DNA of 64,000 nt from Dromiciops gliroides (lineage: Eukaryota; Chordata; Mammalia; Microbiotheria; Microbiotheriidae), in NCBI RefSeq assembly GCF_019393635.1, contig NC_057867.1:61703992-61767991 (forward strand), given 5' to 3'. A program made the position numbers and the translations under genes. The notes beneath the pieces are model-generated. The model ran no database searches and was not told the DNA's origin. It saw nothing but the letters and a program-made list of their open reading frames with translations. This document shows positions 11,640 to 24,069 of the stretch, piece by piece (position 1 is the stretch's first letter; each line of letters starts with the position of its first letter).

Positions 11640-13240
11640 CCTGTCAACTGATCAGATGTGGGGCACAAGGGAAAAAGAAGCATTAACTATAACCCAAGTT
11701 TGTGAACCTGGGCTCAAGAGCCAGGTAACTAGAATATTCAGCAAAGGAATATCATATATCTTGTGTTGGGGTATGGGGGACAGAAATTTCCGAGACCCTC
11801 CAGCTGTTTCCAACTGCAAACTATTCCCAAGCCTTTGTGTAAGAGGGCCTGTTCAGGGAACATTCTAAGATTTATTCCAATACAGAAAATCACAGAGGCA
11901 TGTCCTCATGCTGTCCTTGGTTGGAAATCCTTCCCAAGTTCATGTTTCAGGATAGTTCTCCAGGCAGCTGTCATGCCAAAGTCCCTCACTCCCACTGGTG
12001 TGCCATTACAAAAAGACCCCTCTGACACAGTTGAAAACAGACACACTCACTTTCTCACAAATGGCTTTATAGTTTGAAACATTCAATAGTTAGTTACTTT
12101 AGACTGAAAAAAATTCTTAAGGATGAGAAGCTTGCCTCCTGTAGGAGTCTTCATCTTTTTTCCCTTTAGAAAAACAGTTAGAAGAGAGGTATCTAATATT
12201 AAATCTAACAATCTGTAAGCTACCTTTTCATTGCTCAGAAAGGTCAAGGTAAGAATATAAAGAATTCATTCTGTTTGACCTGACGGTTTAGAAGCGATTC
12301 TTTAGATACTGCAGTATTAGTTGAGAACCATATCAAGACTCCATGTTTAAATACTCAGAAAATAGTCCCAGCAAAATGGGACTATGTGCTTCCCTACTGA
12401 ATTCATTCCTAAAAAAGCAGAAAAGAAAATGCAATTATCACCAAATATGTGAAACACAGAACTGAATAGACAGAGACAAAAAGAGATATGCAGATTACAA
12501 TCTTTGCTTCTTGTTTTGCTTTAGACCTATTATTTCATCAGTCCAGATCAGAAACGCTTTCTAACTTCTGCTTTTCAAGTTAAATAACTTGCCTATGATC
12601 AAAGCTAGCATGTGTCAGAAAAACTTGGACCCAGGCCTTTTAGAATTCAAGTCGAGCCCATATTGGATTACAAATGCAGTAGCACTTGGCCTAATAATCT
12701 GAATTTACCCTCTTTTTTTTATACCTAACATGAAGTTTGAGGGAGGCACCGATGGTTCTAGGACCCGAAGGACAACATGTTTTGGTGGTTTCAGCAGATC
12801 TATGACAGAAAGCATGACTCAATGAAAGGAGCTTCTACACACCTCAAGCACTTTTGCTGGTAGCCTGGGATATTGGAGGAATGGATTGGTCTACAAACGT
12901 GAAGTCTGGGCCATTAAGGAAGCACCTCTTCTTTTAGTAGAGGTAAGAACTACGGGGGTGGAATGTGGCACCTGTCACATGCCAGATAGTCACATGTCAG
13001 CATGACTGCTTAAAAGATTAACTGCTTCTCTTTGTTACAAAGAGGGACTCATTTGGTAGTGGCTGAGAAGAGCTATATTTAGAATTGACTGAAATAAAAA
13101 TGAAAGGCATTTATAAAACTTCTTTTTAAGAACAACTAAAAATTTAAAAGTACAACAACCAAAAAATTAAGAGTTTGAGGGATGGGTTAGTCCAAAAAGC
13201 AGTTGGGCCTACATTATCTCTAAAGTCTCTTCCATTTTAA
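11640..13240. other. Unassigned 1.6 kb
   Basis: No repeat recognised. The best open frame is 104 codons (11763-12077, plus), with no family likeness or codon signal. Confidence 0.6.
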
Positions 13241-13244
13241 TTAG

Positions 13245-13440
13245 TAGTAGTAATAATAGCTAAAGTTCATATATGTAATATCTGCAAAGTGTATCGTACG
13301 TAATATCTCATTTGATCCTGATATCAACCCTTGGAGGCAGCTACTATCACTCCCATTATTCAGAAGAGGTCACTGAGGCTCAGAAATGCTATGTGACTGG
13401 CCTACAATCTCACAGCTACTAAGTCAGATTCATATGATAA
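13245..13440 (-). mobile_element. MIR relic, reversed
   Basis: ctcatttgatcctgatatca, gaagaggtcactgaggctca and actggcctacaatctcacag. Confidence 0.7.
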
Positions 13441-13444
13441 GCGG

Positions 13445-13645
13445 CTCCTAAATTTAGAGAGCAAAGGGATCTCCCAAGTCATATAGTCCAACTCTCCCAT
13501 TTCCCAGATAAGGAATGGAGGCCCAGAAAGGTTAAGTGACTTGCCTACAGTCACACAGGTCACAAATGGCAGCTCCAGAATTCAAATGCAGGTCCTTGGA
13601 CTCCAAATGGAGATCTCTTCCCACTATCCTCCTCTGTCTCTACTG
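13445..13645 (-). mobile_element. CORE-SINE relic, reversed
   Basis: tccaactctcccatttccca, ggttaagtgacttgcctaca and gtcacacaggtcacaaatgg; directly follows another MIR in the same orientation. Confidence 0.65.
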
Positions 13646-14240
13646 TTTCTAAGTCCTATGATCCCCGTTAGTGATGAGTTGCTAAAGATCTAAACAGAGA
13701 ATAGAAAGGCAGATTTCTGCTAAGAAGCAAAAACCAGACAAGAAACATGCCTCCAAGTAAATGCCCAAGTTTCCCGTCTCAACCTCTCTTCCATCAAATT
13801 TCAAGCTACAGCTTAAGTGCCACATATGTGCTATGTTCCTCTTGGTCTTGGTCTCCTCCAGCACTCAGTCTGTATGACCCACCCAAGTGAGCTGCCCTGG
13901 CAAGGAGAACAGGAGAGTAAAATCACCTCCCTCCAACCTTTTGCTGTTGAGAAATGTTACATATAATGAATGGCACTGTGGTGGCTAGTTTTACTATTTA
14001 AATGGGTATTTGCGGGGGTGGGGCATGGGGTGATTATAAGGGAAGGCTCAATGGATAAGTGGGTGAGGTACATACAAAAATTACTATGACAGAAAAACCA
14101 GAAACCATTACTAAAACCCGAGAAAATATAAGCTACATGAGCTGCACTCCTAAAATAAGAATTCTGTCTTATGGCACCCCCACCCCCCTTCTGACTATGA
14201 CAGTAGTGAAACGAATAATAATTTCCTACTCACTTTCTTT

Positions 14241-14389
14241 CTTTTTTTTTTTTGGTGAGGCAATTGGGGTTAAGTGACTTGCCCAGGGTCACACAGCTAG
14301 TAAGTGCCAATGTTCTGAGGCCAGATTTGAACTCAGGTCCTCCTGACTCCAGGGCTGGTGCTCTATCCACTGCGCCACCTAGCTGCCCC
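14241..14389 (-). mobile_element. tRNA-derived SINE, reversed
   Basis: The flanking 15-mer ctactcactttcttt is at 14226-14240 and 14390-14404. Confidence 0.93.
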
Positions 14390-14572
14390 CTACTCACTTT
14401 CTTTACTCCAGCCTCTTCATTTTTGCAGCACATTCTCACCACCACTAGGCTTGACAGATGCCTTTCTCCCAATGATGACCCCAATTCACTGTACCAACTC
14501 CATTACCTGTCTCACATTCCTGCCCTCAGTTTGGGCTGAGAGGCAGGTTCTATAGTTAAAAATGTTTTCACT

Positions 14573-14718
14573 GGGGCAGCTAGGTGGCACAGTGGATAGA
14601 GCACCAGCCCTGGAGTCAGGAGTTCCTGAGTTCAAATCCAGCCTCAGACACTTAACACTTACTAGCTGTGTGACCCTGGGCAAGTCACTTAACCCCATTG
14701 CCCTGTTAAAAAAAAGAA
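14573..14718 (+). mobile_element. tRNA-derived SINE
   Basis: Complete head, A- and B-box and body, with a short A tail. Confidence 0.9.
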
Positions 14719-15242
14719 AGAGCTCCTAACTACTAACGTATTTTGGTGATAGAGATACTTCAAAAGGCTGTTCCTGGCTAAGAAGGAAAACTGTGGAATA
14801 CATGGACATTATCATCCCCTGCGTTCCTATGACAGGAGAAAAGACTTCTTATTTAGCACAACTTTATATTTCAATCTGACCTCACAAAGTTTTGTTTCTT
14901 CTCTACAAACACAAATTAGAGAGCTGTACAAGCAGCAATCATCATTGAGCATTTAGGTATCTGAATTTACTGTTGAGGAGAGGGATGAGTATCTCTATGG
15001 ACAGACTACACACTGTATTGTGGAAAGTACTTGCAAGACGGAGGGGAAGTCTCTCTTCCTTTCCAATGGGCCTTGGTTTCCTACTCTATAACACGATGGG
15101 GTTGACCTGGACAACCTTTAGAATTCCTCCTTTCTTTAAATGGATGAACACAATGCATTGCTCAAATGTGCCCTCTTCTACCTCTCTTTTATCTCCAGAA
15201 CATTCTGTAGCCTAGAACCAATCCCACCTTGACACTGCACAA

Positions 15243-15415
15243 GAGGCAGTATAGCAAAATGGATTAGAGTTCTGAACTTGGAATTAGGAGACCTAAATTT
15301 GAGTACCATCTCAAAACACTTATTAGCTGAATCACTTCGTCTGAGTCTGTTTCCTCTTCTGTAAAATAAAAACAACAATATTTGCACCATCTACCTCACA
15401 GGATTGTTAGAAAGG
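15243..15415 (+). mobile_element. MIR relic
   Basis: ggcagtatagcaaaatggat, ctgtttcctcttctgtaaaa and ctacctcacaggattgttag. Confidence 0.7.
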
Positions 15416-15934
15416 TGAGTTGTATCTTCTGGGTTTCCCTAATATGTTTCCAGCTGAAAAGTGGACCATGGTTAATATAATTTAGGAAACAAAATAACAG
15501 AAAAACTCGAAATTTGAATTATATAATTCTGGAGACAGATAGGGGAGACTAAGGCAAATAAAACTGAGCAAAAAAGAAAGTAGTTACCGTGTAGCAAGTT
15601 GAGCTAGTGAGATAATTTACTGGCTGAAACTATTCAGAAGGAAAACATTCTGAGACAGCAACTGCAGAGCTTAGATTTGCAGTTGGAGTTGGATTAAAAC
15701 ACACCCTCTGAAGCACAAAGGGGTGAACATACAGGTGCCATCCTATGTATTATGCATGGATGTAAGACCCCCAGACTGCTTGCGGTGACATGTGGCTCAG
15801 CACCAAAAGACTTGGATTTGGGGGCAACAAAGCAACCCTTTCATTGGTCCCCATGATAAGGTAGGGAAAGGGAATCCTACATCAAAGAGGTTTACACACT
15901 GAGCCAAGAAGAACAGCCAACTCCATAGATTTTC

Positions 15935-16095
15935 TTTTTCTTTTTCTTTTTTTTTTTTTAGGGAGGCAATTGGGGTTAAGTGACTTGCCCAGGGTCACAC
16001 AGCTAGTAAGTGTTAAGTGTCTGAGGCCGGATTTGAACTCAGGTCCTCCTGACTCCAGGGCCGGTGCTCTATCCACTTCGCCACCTAGCTGGCCC
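15935..16095 (-). mobile_element. tRNA-derived SINE, reversed, 17-bp target duplication
   Basis: caactccatagattttc is at 15918-15934 and 16096-16112. Confidence 0.93.
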
Positions 16096-16112
16096 CAACT
16101 CCATAGATTTTC

Positions 16113-16850
16113 AAAGGAGTGGTTCTGCCTGCTAGCACTTCTCTTCCTGTGTGTCAAGTATATAGGCCCATGCAAGCCTCTCCCAACATCCTGTTGGGGT
16201 AGGGATTTCTTTCCTCCCACCTTCGCACTTATGGAAGCTGTTTGTATATTTAAGTAAATTAGGTATCATGCCTAGAAAAGCCCCCGTCTGGAACTCAAGT
16301 CCCTAGCTGCTGCTTCTGGTTGGGTTTCTTTGCCTAAGCACAGGACTTTTGGGGACTGGCTACCTCAGAGTTGGAGAGTTCCTGGAATACTCAGGAAGTG
16401 AACAGCAGTGGCAGGAATTTTTAATGCAACTATACTCTTCTCAGATAAGATGACAATTGCCAGGAGGATAAGTCCAAGACGTGCCCTGGCTTGTCAGAAG
16501 ATATTATTAGAAAGTAGAGTGGAGATTAAGGTGAAATGGCTACTCTACAGTCACACTAAATGCCCAATCGTAGTTGTGATGTTACAGGTCTTTGTCAACA
16601 TATGCTTACTGGCTGTCTTCTGTGCTTTCATGCATTTCTTTTTGTGGAGAAATCCAAGCTGTTTGACATCTGATCTACATCGTATGGCGAGCAGCTTTCT
16701 AATCCCTTTTGAGGAGGCCCTAGACATGAGCCAAATTCAAGCTTTATGTGCTTTTCACCATGGCTCCAGAATGGGAACCCATGCTGGGTCCAATCTTTTT
16801 TTCTTGTTACATGTGAAAAGGAAGAAAAGAAAAGAAAAGTTGAAAATGAG
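16113..16850. other. Unassigned
   Basis: Contains the 155-codon plus-strand frame 16408-16875, which runs into a MIR at its end and resembles no known protein. Confidence 0.6.
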
Positions 16851-16851
16851 A

Positions 16852-17175
16852 GCTGACATTTATACAGTGCTTTAGCAACATTATTTCACTTCACACTGAA
16901 AACAATCTTATGAAGTAGATCTGAATCATCCTAATCTTACTGTTGGTGAAATGAGAAGGCAGAAGAGCAATTGTCACACAGGAAACTACTGATTTACACA
17001 CACCCTAATTGGAACCTCCAAACAACCCTGTAAGGCATCAGGTGCCAGTATAATCATATGGATGAGTAAATGGGATAGAGCTTACTTATGTTCACACTTT
17101 TTAGCAAGCATGTGAGGTGAGATTCAAACCCAAGTCATCTTGATTCTGAACCCAGCACACTAGCTAGCCACAAAG
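16852..17175 (-). mobile_element. Two MIR relics, reversed
   Basis: 16852-16985 (catttatacagtgctttagc ... gaaatgagaaggcagaagag) and 17005-17175 (caaacaaccctgtaaggcat ... gattcaaacccaagtcatct). Confidence 0.55.
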
Positions 17176-17407
17176 GCCACTCACATTTGAAGAGGTTCTC
17201 CCAACTGATCTAATCAAAGAGGGAGTATGATGAAATGCGAGCCATTACGGAGGAACAGCAGTGGAGAACTTTGGGAGCAAGTTTCTTAAAACTAGGCCCG
17301 GTCCCTACTCCTTGCTTGCTCACCCTGGGCCTGGGGTCTTGCAAAGCCAGAAGCGGGCTCCTTCCTTCTCTCAAGACTTCAGCTCTCAGCAGTGAGGGAG
17401 TGCAAAT

Positions 17408-17409
<2 letters not shown>

Positions 17410-17455
<46 letters not shown>
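17410..17455. repeat. (GT)n microsatellite
   Basis: About 22 uninterrupted GT units; the rest of 17180-17590 is otherwise unassigned. Confidence 0.95.
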
Positions 17456-17456
<1 letters not shown>

Positions 17457-17589
17457 TGTTGGGGGGAGAGGCGTTATGATCCAACCATATCCTTCCTCTT
17501 ATAATGGGATCTATCAGAGAGGGACCATGTGGAAAGAACCTCTAACAACATAGATAACCAACTCTTCCTCTGTAACTAAAGAGGCTTAG

Positions 17590-17690
17590 AGAGCTGCCTG
17601 GGGCACTGAGTGACCTCAGTGACTCGTCCAGGGTCACACAGCCAGGACCTGAACTCAAGCCTTAGCCACCAAACATCACTGATGCTCAAA
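17590..17690 (-). mobile_element. MIR fragment, reversed
   Basis: gtgactcgtccagggtcaca and gccaggacctgaactcaagc. Confidence 0.55.
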
Positions 17691-17795
17691 TTTTATTTTT
17701 TTAGGCTATGAAACCCTTCTGAAGCCATAAGACGCGTATAAAGGAAAAAAACCCAAAGCTATGCTTCAGCCTATTATCCTTGTGTGGCGTCAAGA

Positions 17796-17821
17796 AAACC
17801 CTCTCACGGTTGAGGGGGTTT
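17796..17821. other. Isolated hairpin
   Basis: AAACCCTCTCA-CGGT-TGAGGGGGTTT: an 11-bp stem with one G:T-type mismatch and a 4-nt loop. It lies in 17700-17950, where nothing else was recognised. Confidence 0.5.
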
Positions 17822-17954
17822 GGCTAGTGCAGACAATTTACCATATGCGGAAAGGAACTATGAATTAGCCTATTCTGATGTTCCTAGATTTACTATGTCT
17901 GTTATCGACAGTGCAAAAAAATTGAGACAATATGGCAAAAAATTAAGAGAGAGC

Positions 17955-18330
17955 AGAGCTTAGAGTCAGAAAGACCTGGGCTTCAAATACCAATTCTGAC
18001 ACTTGCCAGCTGAGTGACTATGGAAAAGTTAATCGATTAAGAAGCATTTCTTAAATTACCTACTACATGTCACAGGCTGTGTTAGACCTTGGAGATACAA
18101 AGAATGAAACGATCCCTATTCTCAAGCGGTTTACAAGAACAAGGGAGGCAACAAGTACTTATATAAATATATGTGGAGTAAGTATAAATAGAATTAAGTA
18201 CTTGAAATACAAAGTAATCAAGTTTAACCTCTCCTGCCCTCAGTTTCCTCACAGTTTAAATGAGGATAAGATGCCTTAGTATCTGCTTCCCAAAGTCATT
18301 ATGAGACTTAAGTGAGATTCTCTCTCCATA
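17955..18330 (+). mobile_element. MIR split by an L2 end
   Basis: The head half is 17955-18027 (cttagagtcagaaagacctg) and the tail half 18223-18330 (ctcagtttcctcacagttta). Confidence 0.5.
18028..18222 (-). mobile_element. L2 3'-end fragment inside a MIR
   Basis: The blocks attacctactacatgtcaca and ctattctcaagcggtttaca are L2 3' end. MIR sequence stops just before it (17955-18027) and resumes just after (18223-18330), so this L2 piece was inserted into an older MIR. Confidence 0.55.
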
Positions 18331-18439
18331 CACATCCAGCCACATGTATATACATATGTGTGTATGGCGTTGCAAATTTATACGCTCTATGTACATGCCA
18401 ATTCATTTTACAGAGACTGTCAATCAGGCTACTGTGGTT

Positions 18440-18580
18440 AACCAAGCTACAAGCAATTTTCTAAGGACCCAAACTATACCAGGCACTGAGCTAGGTTACA
18501 AGGGATACAAAAACAAAAATAAAACAGTCCTTGCCTTCAAGAAGCTTGCGTTCTATCAGGGACACTGTGGCCAGTAGATC
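18440..18580 (-). mobile_element. L2 3'-end fragment
   Basis: It contains ataccaggcactgagctagg, gatacaaaaacaaaaataaa and ttgccttcaagaagcttgcg, the reverse complement of the L2 terminus. Confidence 0.6.
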
Positions 18581-19028
18581 TGCTTAAAATTAAGTGTACA
18601 TGCATTATAACCCTTTTCTGGAAGCAGTGAGGTAAACAGGCATGAGAAGGCTAAAGAACCACTACCATTCTTCCAAGTAGATGCAGAAGAGGATTGCAAA
18701 ATTAATCCACATAAAGGAAAGAACTTATTAGCAAATTAGGGGAAGGACACTCCAAGTGGTACTTTAGAGGAATAACTGAGATGCCTAGAAGATGAGGTGA
18801 TGAAATGTGCCTTCAGTAACATATAACACTTTATGCAGTCTACTGAAGAAGCTGTTTATATCTCCTCTGAAAAAGTTTACTTCCTGAGGTCCTCTGCTGA
18901 ATTTGTCTTTGTGACCATTCATTGCCATATACGTTATGTCCCCATAGTCCCCATACACACCCTGGAATTTTCATCTGTTCTTCCATAAATGAAAAAATTA
19001 AATGGCCTTAGACAGAGAAAGGTAGAAT

Positions 19029-19375
19029 GGTTGAGGTAAGCAGAAAGAAAACTGCATTCCGAGTCAAAGGAGCCAAGTTCAATTGTAGGACCTATATGGA
19101 CTTTGAAGACCTATCTGAACTTCTTCAGTTTCTTCCTCTGAACAAGACGGAGTTGGACTGTATGGTCTCTAAGTTCCTTCCTAATGCTAGGACACTTGTG
19201 AGAAACAGGCAGCAATGGAACAGAGGAAAGAACACTGGCTCTGGTGTCAGAGAAGCCGAGTTAGGTCCTAGTCCTGCCACTTAATATGTGTGACCTTGGG
19301 CAAGTCTGTTTCTTCTATAAAATGAGGGAGGTAGATTAATCATCAAGTCTCCTTCCAGACTGAAATTCTATGAAA
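19029..19375 (+). mobile_element. Two CORE-SINE relics
   Basis: 19029-19195 (tggactgtatggtctctaag) and 19215-19375 (aacactggctctggtgtcag, ctccttccagactgaaattc). Confidence 0.6.
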
Positions 19376-19549
19376 CTTACTCCTTTTTTCAAGGTATCTC
19401 CTATTGTTTTTTCCACATCAGTGATGTCTTCCTCAGGTTTAAGTAATGTTTCTTCCTGATATGGTGAAGTAAATAACCAAGACTGTATAGGAAGATCTGT
19501 AAAATCCCTCTATGATTTAGTAGCTAAGTGCCAGAGAACTTCCTGAGAT

Positions 19550-19870
19550 ATACAGAGGGAAAATGACTTGGCCATCGTCACCCACCTTTTGAGCGTAGAA
19601 AGTGGGGCTTGAACCCAGGTCCTCTGGACTTCTAGCCCAGCCAGCCAGGCTGACTCACACAGAAATAGTTGGCATGATAGATCATAGATTTAGAGCTTAA
19701 AGGAGCTTACAATTCATCTAGCCAAGCGCCTTCATTTTGCAGAGCAGAAAAATGAGGTCTAGAGAAGTTAAAATGACTTGTCTACAGTCACACAGGTAGC
19801 AAACATTGGAGGTCTAATGCAAAGCTGGTCTTCTGACAAATCCAATCCGCTTTCCAGCATCACGCTCCCT
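19550..19870 (-). mobile_element. Two CORE-SINE relics, reversed
   Basis: 19550-19640 (cagagggaaaatgacttggc) and 19675-19870 (aaatgaggtctagagaagtt, tgtctacagtcacacaggta). Confidence 0.6.
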
Positions 19871-20330
19871 CTCCAATGAAAGGCACTCAATATACACTGG
19901 CTTACATGACTGAAAGCACCAGCAGATCTTCCTGTTGGCTGATTTCCATACCTGAAGATATACAGGAGGCAGAGGTAAGGAGGTTTACTGAGAAAATAGG
20001 GTGAGCACCAATGATTACTTTTACAAATAGAATTTGAAAACTAGAAGGATTATAGAGAACATCCATGGTTTATTAGATCCAATAAGGAAACGAAGGTCCC
20101 CTGTCTCCTAGTCCAGTGCTTTTGCTAGTTATCACAGTGCTCCTCTTGAAGTAGCTCTCATTTATCAGACTGGCTAACTCTGGTTAGAGCATAATCAAAT
20201 TCACTCCAGGTTATGGATATATCCTAGGGCCAAAGGCTACAACCCTAATCAGACTGCTCTTAAGTCACAGGAGGGAGTATGGAGATGACTAAGTGAAAAC
20301 CCATCTCTACTATTTTAAACACAACACTCA

Positions 20331-20470
20331 GAATCAGTTTCAAAGTTGGAAGGGACCTCAGAGACTATCAAAACCAACTTATACATGCACAGAAAGATCC
20401 GCTACAATATCCCTCCAAAGTGGCTATTCAGTCTTAGCCTGAAGACTTCGGATGACCCAGAACTCTCACA
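20331..20470 (-). mobile_element. CR1/L3-type fragment
   Basis: The sequence ttggaagggacctcagagac ... tagcctgaagacttcggatg resembles the CR1/L3 3' region in reverse orientation. Confidence 0.45.
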
Positions 20471-20479
20471 TAGCTGAGA

Positions 20480-21716
20480 GCAGCCCGATTCCATTTGTGG
20501 ATAGATCTGAGCCACTGAGGAAAGGCAGTGACTTGCCTGAGCTCTCCCCAAAACCCCTCCAAATAATGCCATAAGACAATTCCTGGAGCACCAGAACCCC
20601 CCCAAAAGACATGGTAAAATAATTTTCCAGCCAAAGACAACTTAGAAGGTTGCAGGCAAGGTCTGTTGTACCAGGGTGAGGGTGGAGCACAGTCCAGTGC
20701 AGGCCCAACCCCAGTGCAGCCCCAGCCCCAGCAAACCAGGAGTAGGCCTTGGGAACCTCTGAATCAGCAGTGGCAGGAACTTCTGAAACTCAGCTCACAG
20801 ATGGTAAAGGGGTCGAAAAATTGGCTAGAAGGAGACTACAAGGATCTCTTTGCCAGCACTGAGGCAGAACCCTGTTGTTTTGCCCATACTCAGATCCAGG
20901 TCACGGTCCTGGGTGGTGGTCCCAGGTGAGCGAGAAGCACAAGCACCCTGGAGCTTCTGGCCACAGTGCAGTGGGATTCTGTTCATAGTTCCAGGGCAGA
21001 AAAGCAGGCCTCTGGTTGCTTTCAGACCAGAGCACAGGCCAGGAGAGTAGTAAACATATCTCTCCTTAAATCATACCAACTTGGAAGAACTAAAAACTTA
21101 CAAAATTCCTAGAAGTATCTCTGAAAACAGCTACACAAACCCCTGAAGCTTGGGACAGTGTGCCCTCCACCCTGGAAGCAGTGCCCCACTTTAACAAAGA
21201 GTTAAAAGTCAAGAAATAGGCTGGAAAATGAGCAAACAGAAAAAAATGCTGACCCTAGAAAGTTTCTATGGTGACAAGGAAGATTAAAATACACCCTCAG
21301 AAGAAGATAAAGTCAAACCTCCTACATCCAAAGCTTCCAAGAAAAATATGAATTGGTCTCAGGTCAGAGAAGCACTCAAAAAGGACTTTGAAAATAAAGT
21401 AAGAGAGGTAGAGGAAAAAATGGAAAGAGAAATGAGAGTGATGCAAGAAAATCATGAAACAAAAGTCTGCAGCTTGATAAAGGAGACACAAAAAAATACT
21501 GAAGAAAATAACACCTTAAAAATAGACTAGGTCAAATGGAAAAAGAGGTACAAAAAGTCAATGAGGAAAAGAATGCCTTGAAAAGCTAAATTAGCCAAAT
21601 GAAAAAGGAGGTACAAAAGCACTCTGAAGAAAATAACTCCTTAAAAATTAGGATTGAGCAAATGGAAGCTAATGACTTTATGAGAAATCAAAAAACAATA
21701 AAGCATACTTGGATAG
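20480..21716 (+). mobile_element. L1 5' region and start of ORF1 (truncated)
   Basis: The GC-richer region 20480-21347 resembles a marsupial L1 5' untranslated region (gaaggttgcaggcaaggtct, gcaggaacttctgaaactca). An open frame at 21348-21530 follows. It begins MNWSQVREALKKDFENKVRE and continues as heptad-rich coiled coil (KMEREMRVMQENHETKV), as in the N-terminus of L1 ORF1 protein. A stop ends it at 21530. Coiled-coil repeats (caaatggaaaaagaggtaca and similar) continue out of frame to about 21710, where the element is broken off. Confidence 0.78.
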
Positions 21717-21878
21717 CTCTGACTTAGGAAGTCTTTCCTTACATTCAGCCAAAATTTACCCCACTCTAACTTCCACTTCCTTAGTTCTGCCTTTTGGGAT
21801 CCTGCTGAACAAACTTAAATATTCTTTCATGTAAGAGCTCGTAAGATACTTGATAATTAAGATCTCCCACTTTCTTAA
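21717..21878 (-). mobile_element. CR1/L3-type fragment
   Basis: It carries gacttaggaagtctttcctt, cttccacttccttagttctg and gccttttgggatcctgctga, related to 60-200 at the window start. It is wedged between an L1 end and an L2. Confidence 0.55.
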
Positions 21879-23640
21879 ATTGATCAATAAATATTTACTA
21901 AGCACCTCATATGTTCTAGGTGATGGAGATACAAGAATAAAGAATGAAATATGTACTTCCAATAAACTTACATTTTAATGGAGACAACAAGCATATATAA
22001 AATATATACAGCAAAAAGTTAATAAATACAAATACATACAAAGTAGTTAAATTTAGAATTTTGGGGGAAAGAGGGTACTAGCAGTTAGGGAGATCAAGAA
22101 AGGCTTCATGCTAGAAGATGGTTGCTTGAGCTGTATCATAAAGGGAAGACATAGGGGCAGCTAGGTGGTGCAGTGGATAGAGCACTGGTCCTGGAGTCAG
22201 GAGGACCTGAGTTTAAATCTGGCCTCAGACACTTGACACTTACTAACTGTGTGACCCTGGGCAAGTCACTTAACTCCAATTTCCTCAGGGAAAAAAGAGA
22301 GAGGGCCTCTAAGTAAGGAAACAATTTATTCCAAGCATAGGAGATGAAAATCACAAAGACAGACAGGAGATGGAGTATTGTTTATGAGGAACAGAAAGGT
22401 CAGTCTGGCTGCATCGCAGAGTGGGAAAAAGAGAAGTAATGTAATGTCCAACGAGGCTGCAAAGCTACAGTGGGACCAGGTTGTGTAGGGCTTTAAAAGC
22501 TAGAGAGAGACCTTTATATTTGATCCCAAGGGCAACAGGAAGCCACTGGGACTAACTGAGTAGGGGAGAACCCCATGGTCAGATCTGTGCTTAAGGAAAA
22601 TGACTGGCAGCAGCACAGGATGGACTGCACTGGAGAGGGATGAGGCAAAGATCCAGATGAGGGGTGCTGAGGGTCTGAATTAAGTCTACGTGGATGGAAG
22701 GAAGGGGTTGCCTCTGAGAGATGCCGAGAAAGACTTTGAAAGCCGACTGGACATGAGGGAGAGGGAGGAGTCCAGGACAATGGCAAGTTTAGGAACTTGG
22801 ACACTGGGAGGATTGTGGTCCCTTTCCTCAGGAAGAGAGGAGGGCTTAGGGGAAAGATAACGAGTTCCGTTTTAGATGTGCTGAATTTAAGACATCCCTG
22901 GGAAATCCAGCTTGAAATGTCCAAAAGGCAACTGGCAAAGTAGGACTGAAGGACAGGAGAGAGACAGTGGCTAGACAGACACGTCTGGGAGCTGTTGCTG
23001 TGATAGTTACACCCACGGCAGTGATGAGGTTACTGAGAGAGGGGGTAGAGGGAAGAGAGAAGAGGGTCCGGGGCAGAAGTCTGGGAAACGCCCCCAACAT
23101 GAGTGGTATGATATGGATGATGAGCTAGCAAAGAATCCTCACGAGGAGCAGAAGCAGAGAGAGTCACCTCAGGAAAACCCAGAGAGGAGAGAGTATTCCA
23201 AAGGAGGGGGCGGTCAGCAGATAGGTTGAGAAGGATGAGGACTGGGAACAAACCATGAAATTGGTATTTAAGAGATCAACGGAAACTCTGGAGAGACCTG
23301 TTTCAGTTGAGTGATGAGGTTGGCAGCCAGACTGAAAAAGGATGAGGTATGAGTGGGAAGACAGGAAGGAGACGGAGCAAATGGAGAGAATTTTTTTCCA
23401 AGGACTTTGGCTCAAAAAGGGAGGAGAGATACAGGATGATGGAGGACTTTTAAGGATGGGGGAGGTTTGGGCATACTTGAAAGAAGTAAACAAAGAACCA
23501 ACTGATAAGTAGAGGTTGAAATTCAAGGGAGACGGGCTAGGTCCTTAGCTGAGGGGAGGAGGAGCTTAAGGAAAGAGAAGCTTTGGAATAAGTTCTGTGG
23601 GGACTGCCAGTAGGGAATGCAGTCGGAAATCATAAAAGGA
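21879..23640 (-). mobile_element. L2 LINE relic with reverse-transcriptase region
   Basis: Read on the minus strand, this is L2 from the palm region to the 3' end. The open stretches at 23164-23526 and 22514-22924 contain the L2 hallmarks FQSGCQPHHSTETGLS and MDISSWISQGCLKFSTSKTE. The 3' end (plus-strand atttactaagcacctcatatg) lies at 21879. A young SINE interrupts it at 22154-22296. Frameshifts separate the open pieces, so it is dead. Confidence 0.82.
22154..22296 (+). mobile_element. tRNA-derived SINE inside L2
   Basis: Complete copy that interrupts the L2 relic at 21879-23640, so it is younger than that L2. Confidence 0.9.
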
Positions 23641-23754
23641 CTGCCTTCATGAGCAGAGCGAGTCCAGCTGAGGCTGGCTACCACGCACTGGCCACATACC
23701 CACTCAGCACAGTTCAAAGATTTCCTCCAGTTCCATTCAGCAGTGCCACATCAA

Positions 23755-23870
23755 ATACGGTCTGGAGGAACCTCATTATCCTGGTCACCCTCTTCTGGAC
23801 CCTCTCCAGATTGTCAATGCTTCTGATAATATCGTGACCAAGAGTAATGCATCCAGTCTTAAATATTTTA
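23755..23870 (-). mobile_element. CR1/L3-type fragment
   Basis: It contains cattatcctggtcaccctct and tctggaccctctccagattg, a very characteristic CR1-clade block in reverse orientation. Confidence 0.65.
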
Positions 23871-24069
23871 CATTAAAATTGAAAAGTGCAACTGAAAAAA
23901 ATGTAGATCCAAGTTTCGTTAAGGAATCCAAGGGATTAGTAAACTGTGTGTGCTTGTTTTTTAAAGTGTGCATGTGTAAGTACATTAAGTTTTTTCTGGG
24001 TTCCCATAGTACTGAATGTCTGCAAAGCGCTGTTCCTCACGATTCTGGGAAGCAGACTGCGTGCCCCAT

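Larger units (their letters stand above)
13650..15240. other. Unassigned apart from two SINEs
   Basis: Nothing recognised outside the SINEs at 14241 and 14573. Confidence 0.6.

Noticed and set aside
16408..16875. 155-codon frame in the left flank
   Set aside because: No recognisable protein; the end runs into a MIR relic; a frame of this length is expected by chance in 64 kb.
22514..23526. Open frames of 84-136 codons on the minus strand as genes
   Set aside because: Their motifs (PHHSTETG, DISSW, KTELVIFP) identify them as fragments of a dead L2 reverse transcriptase.
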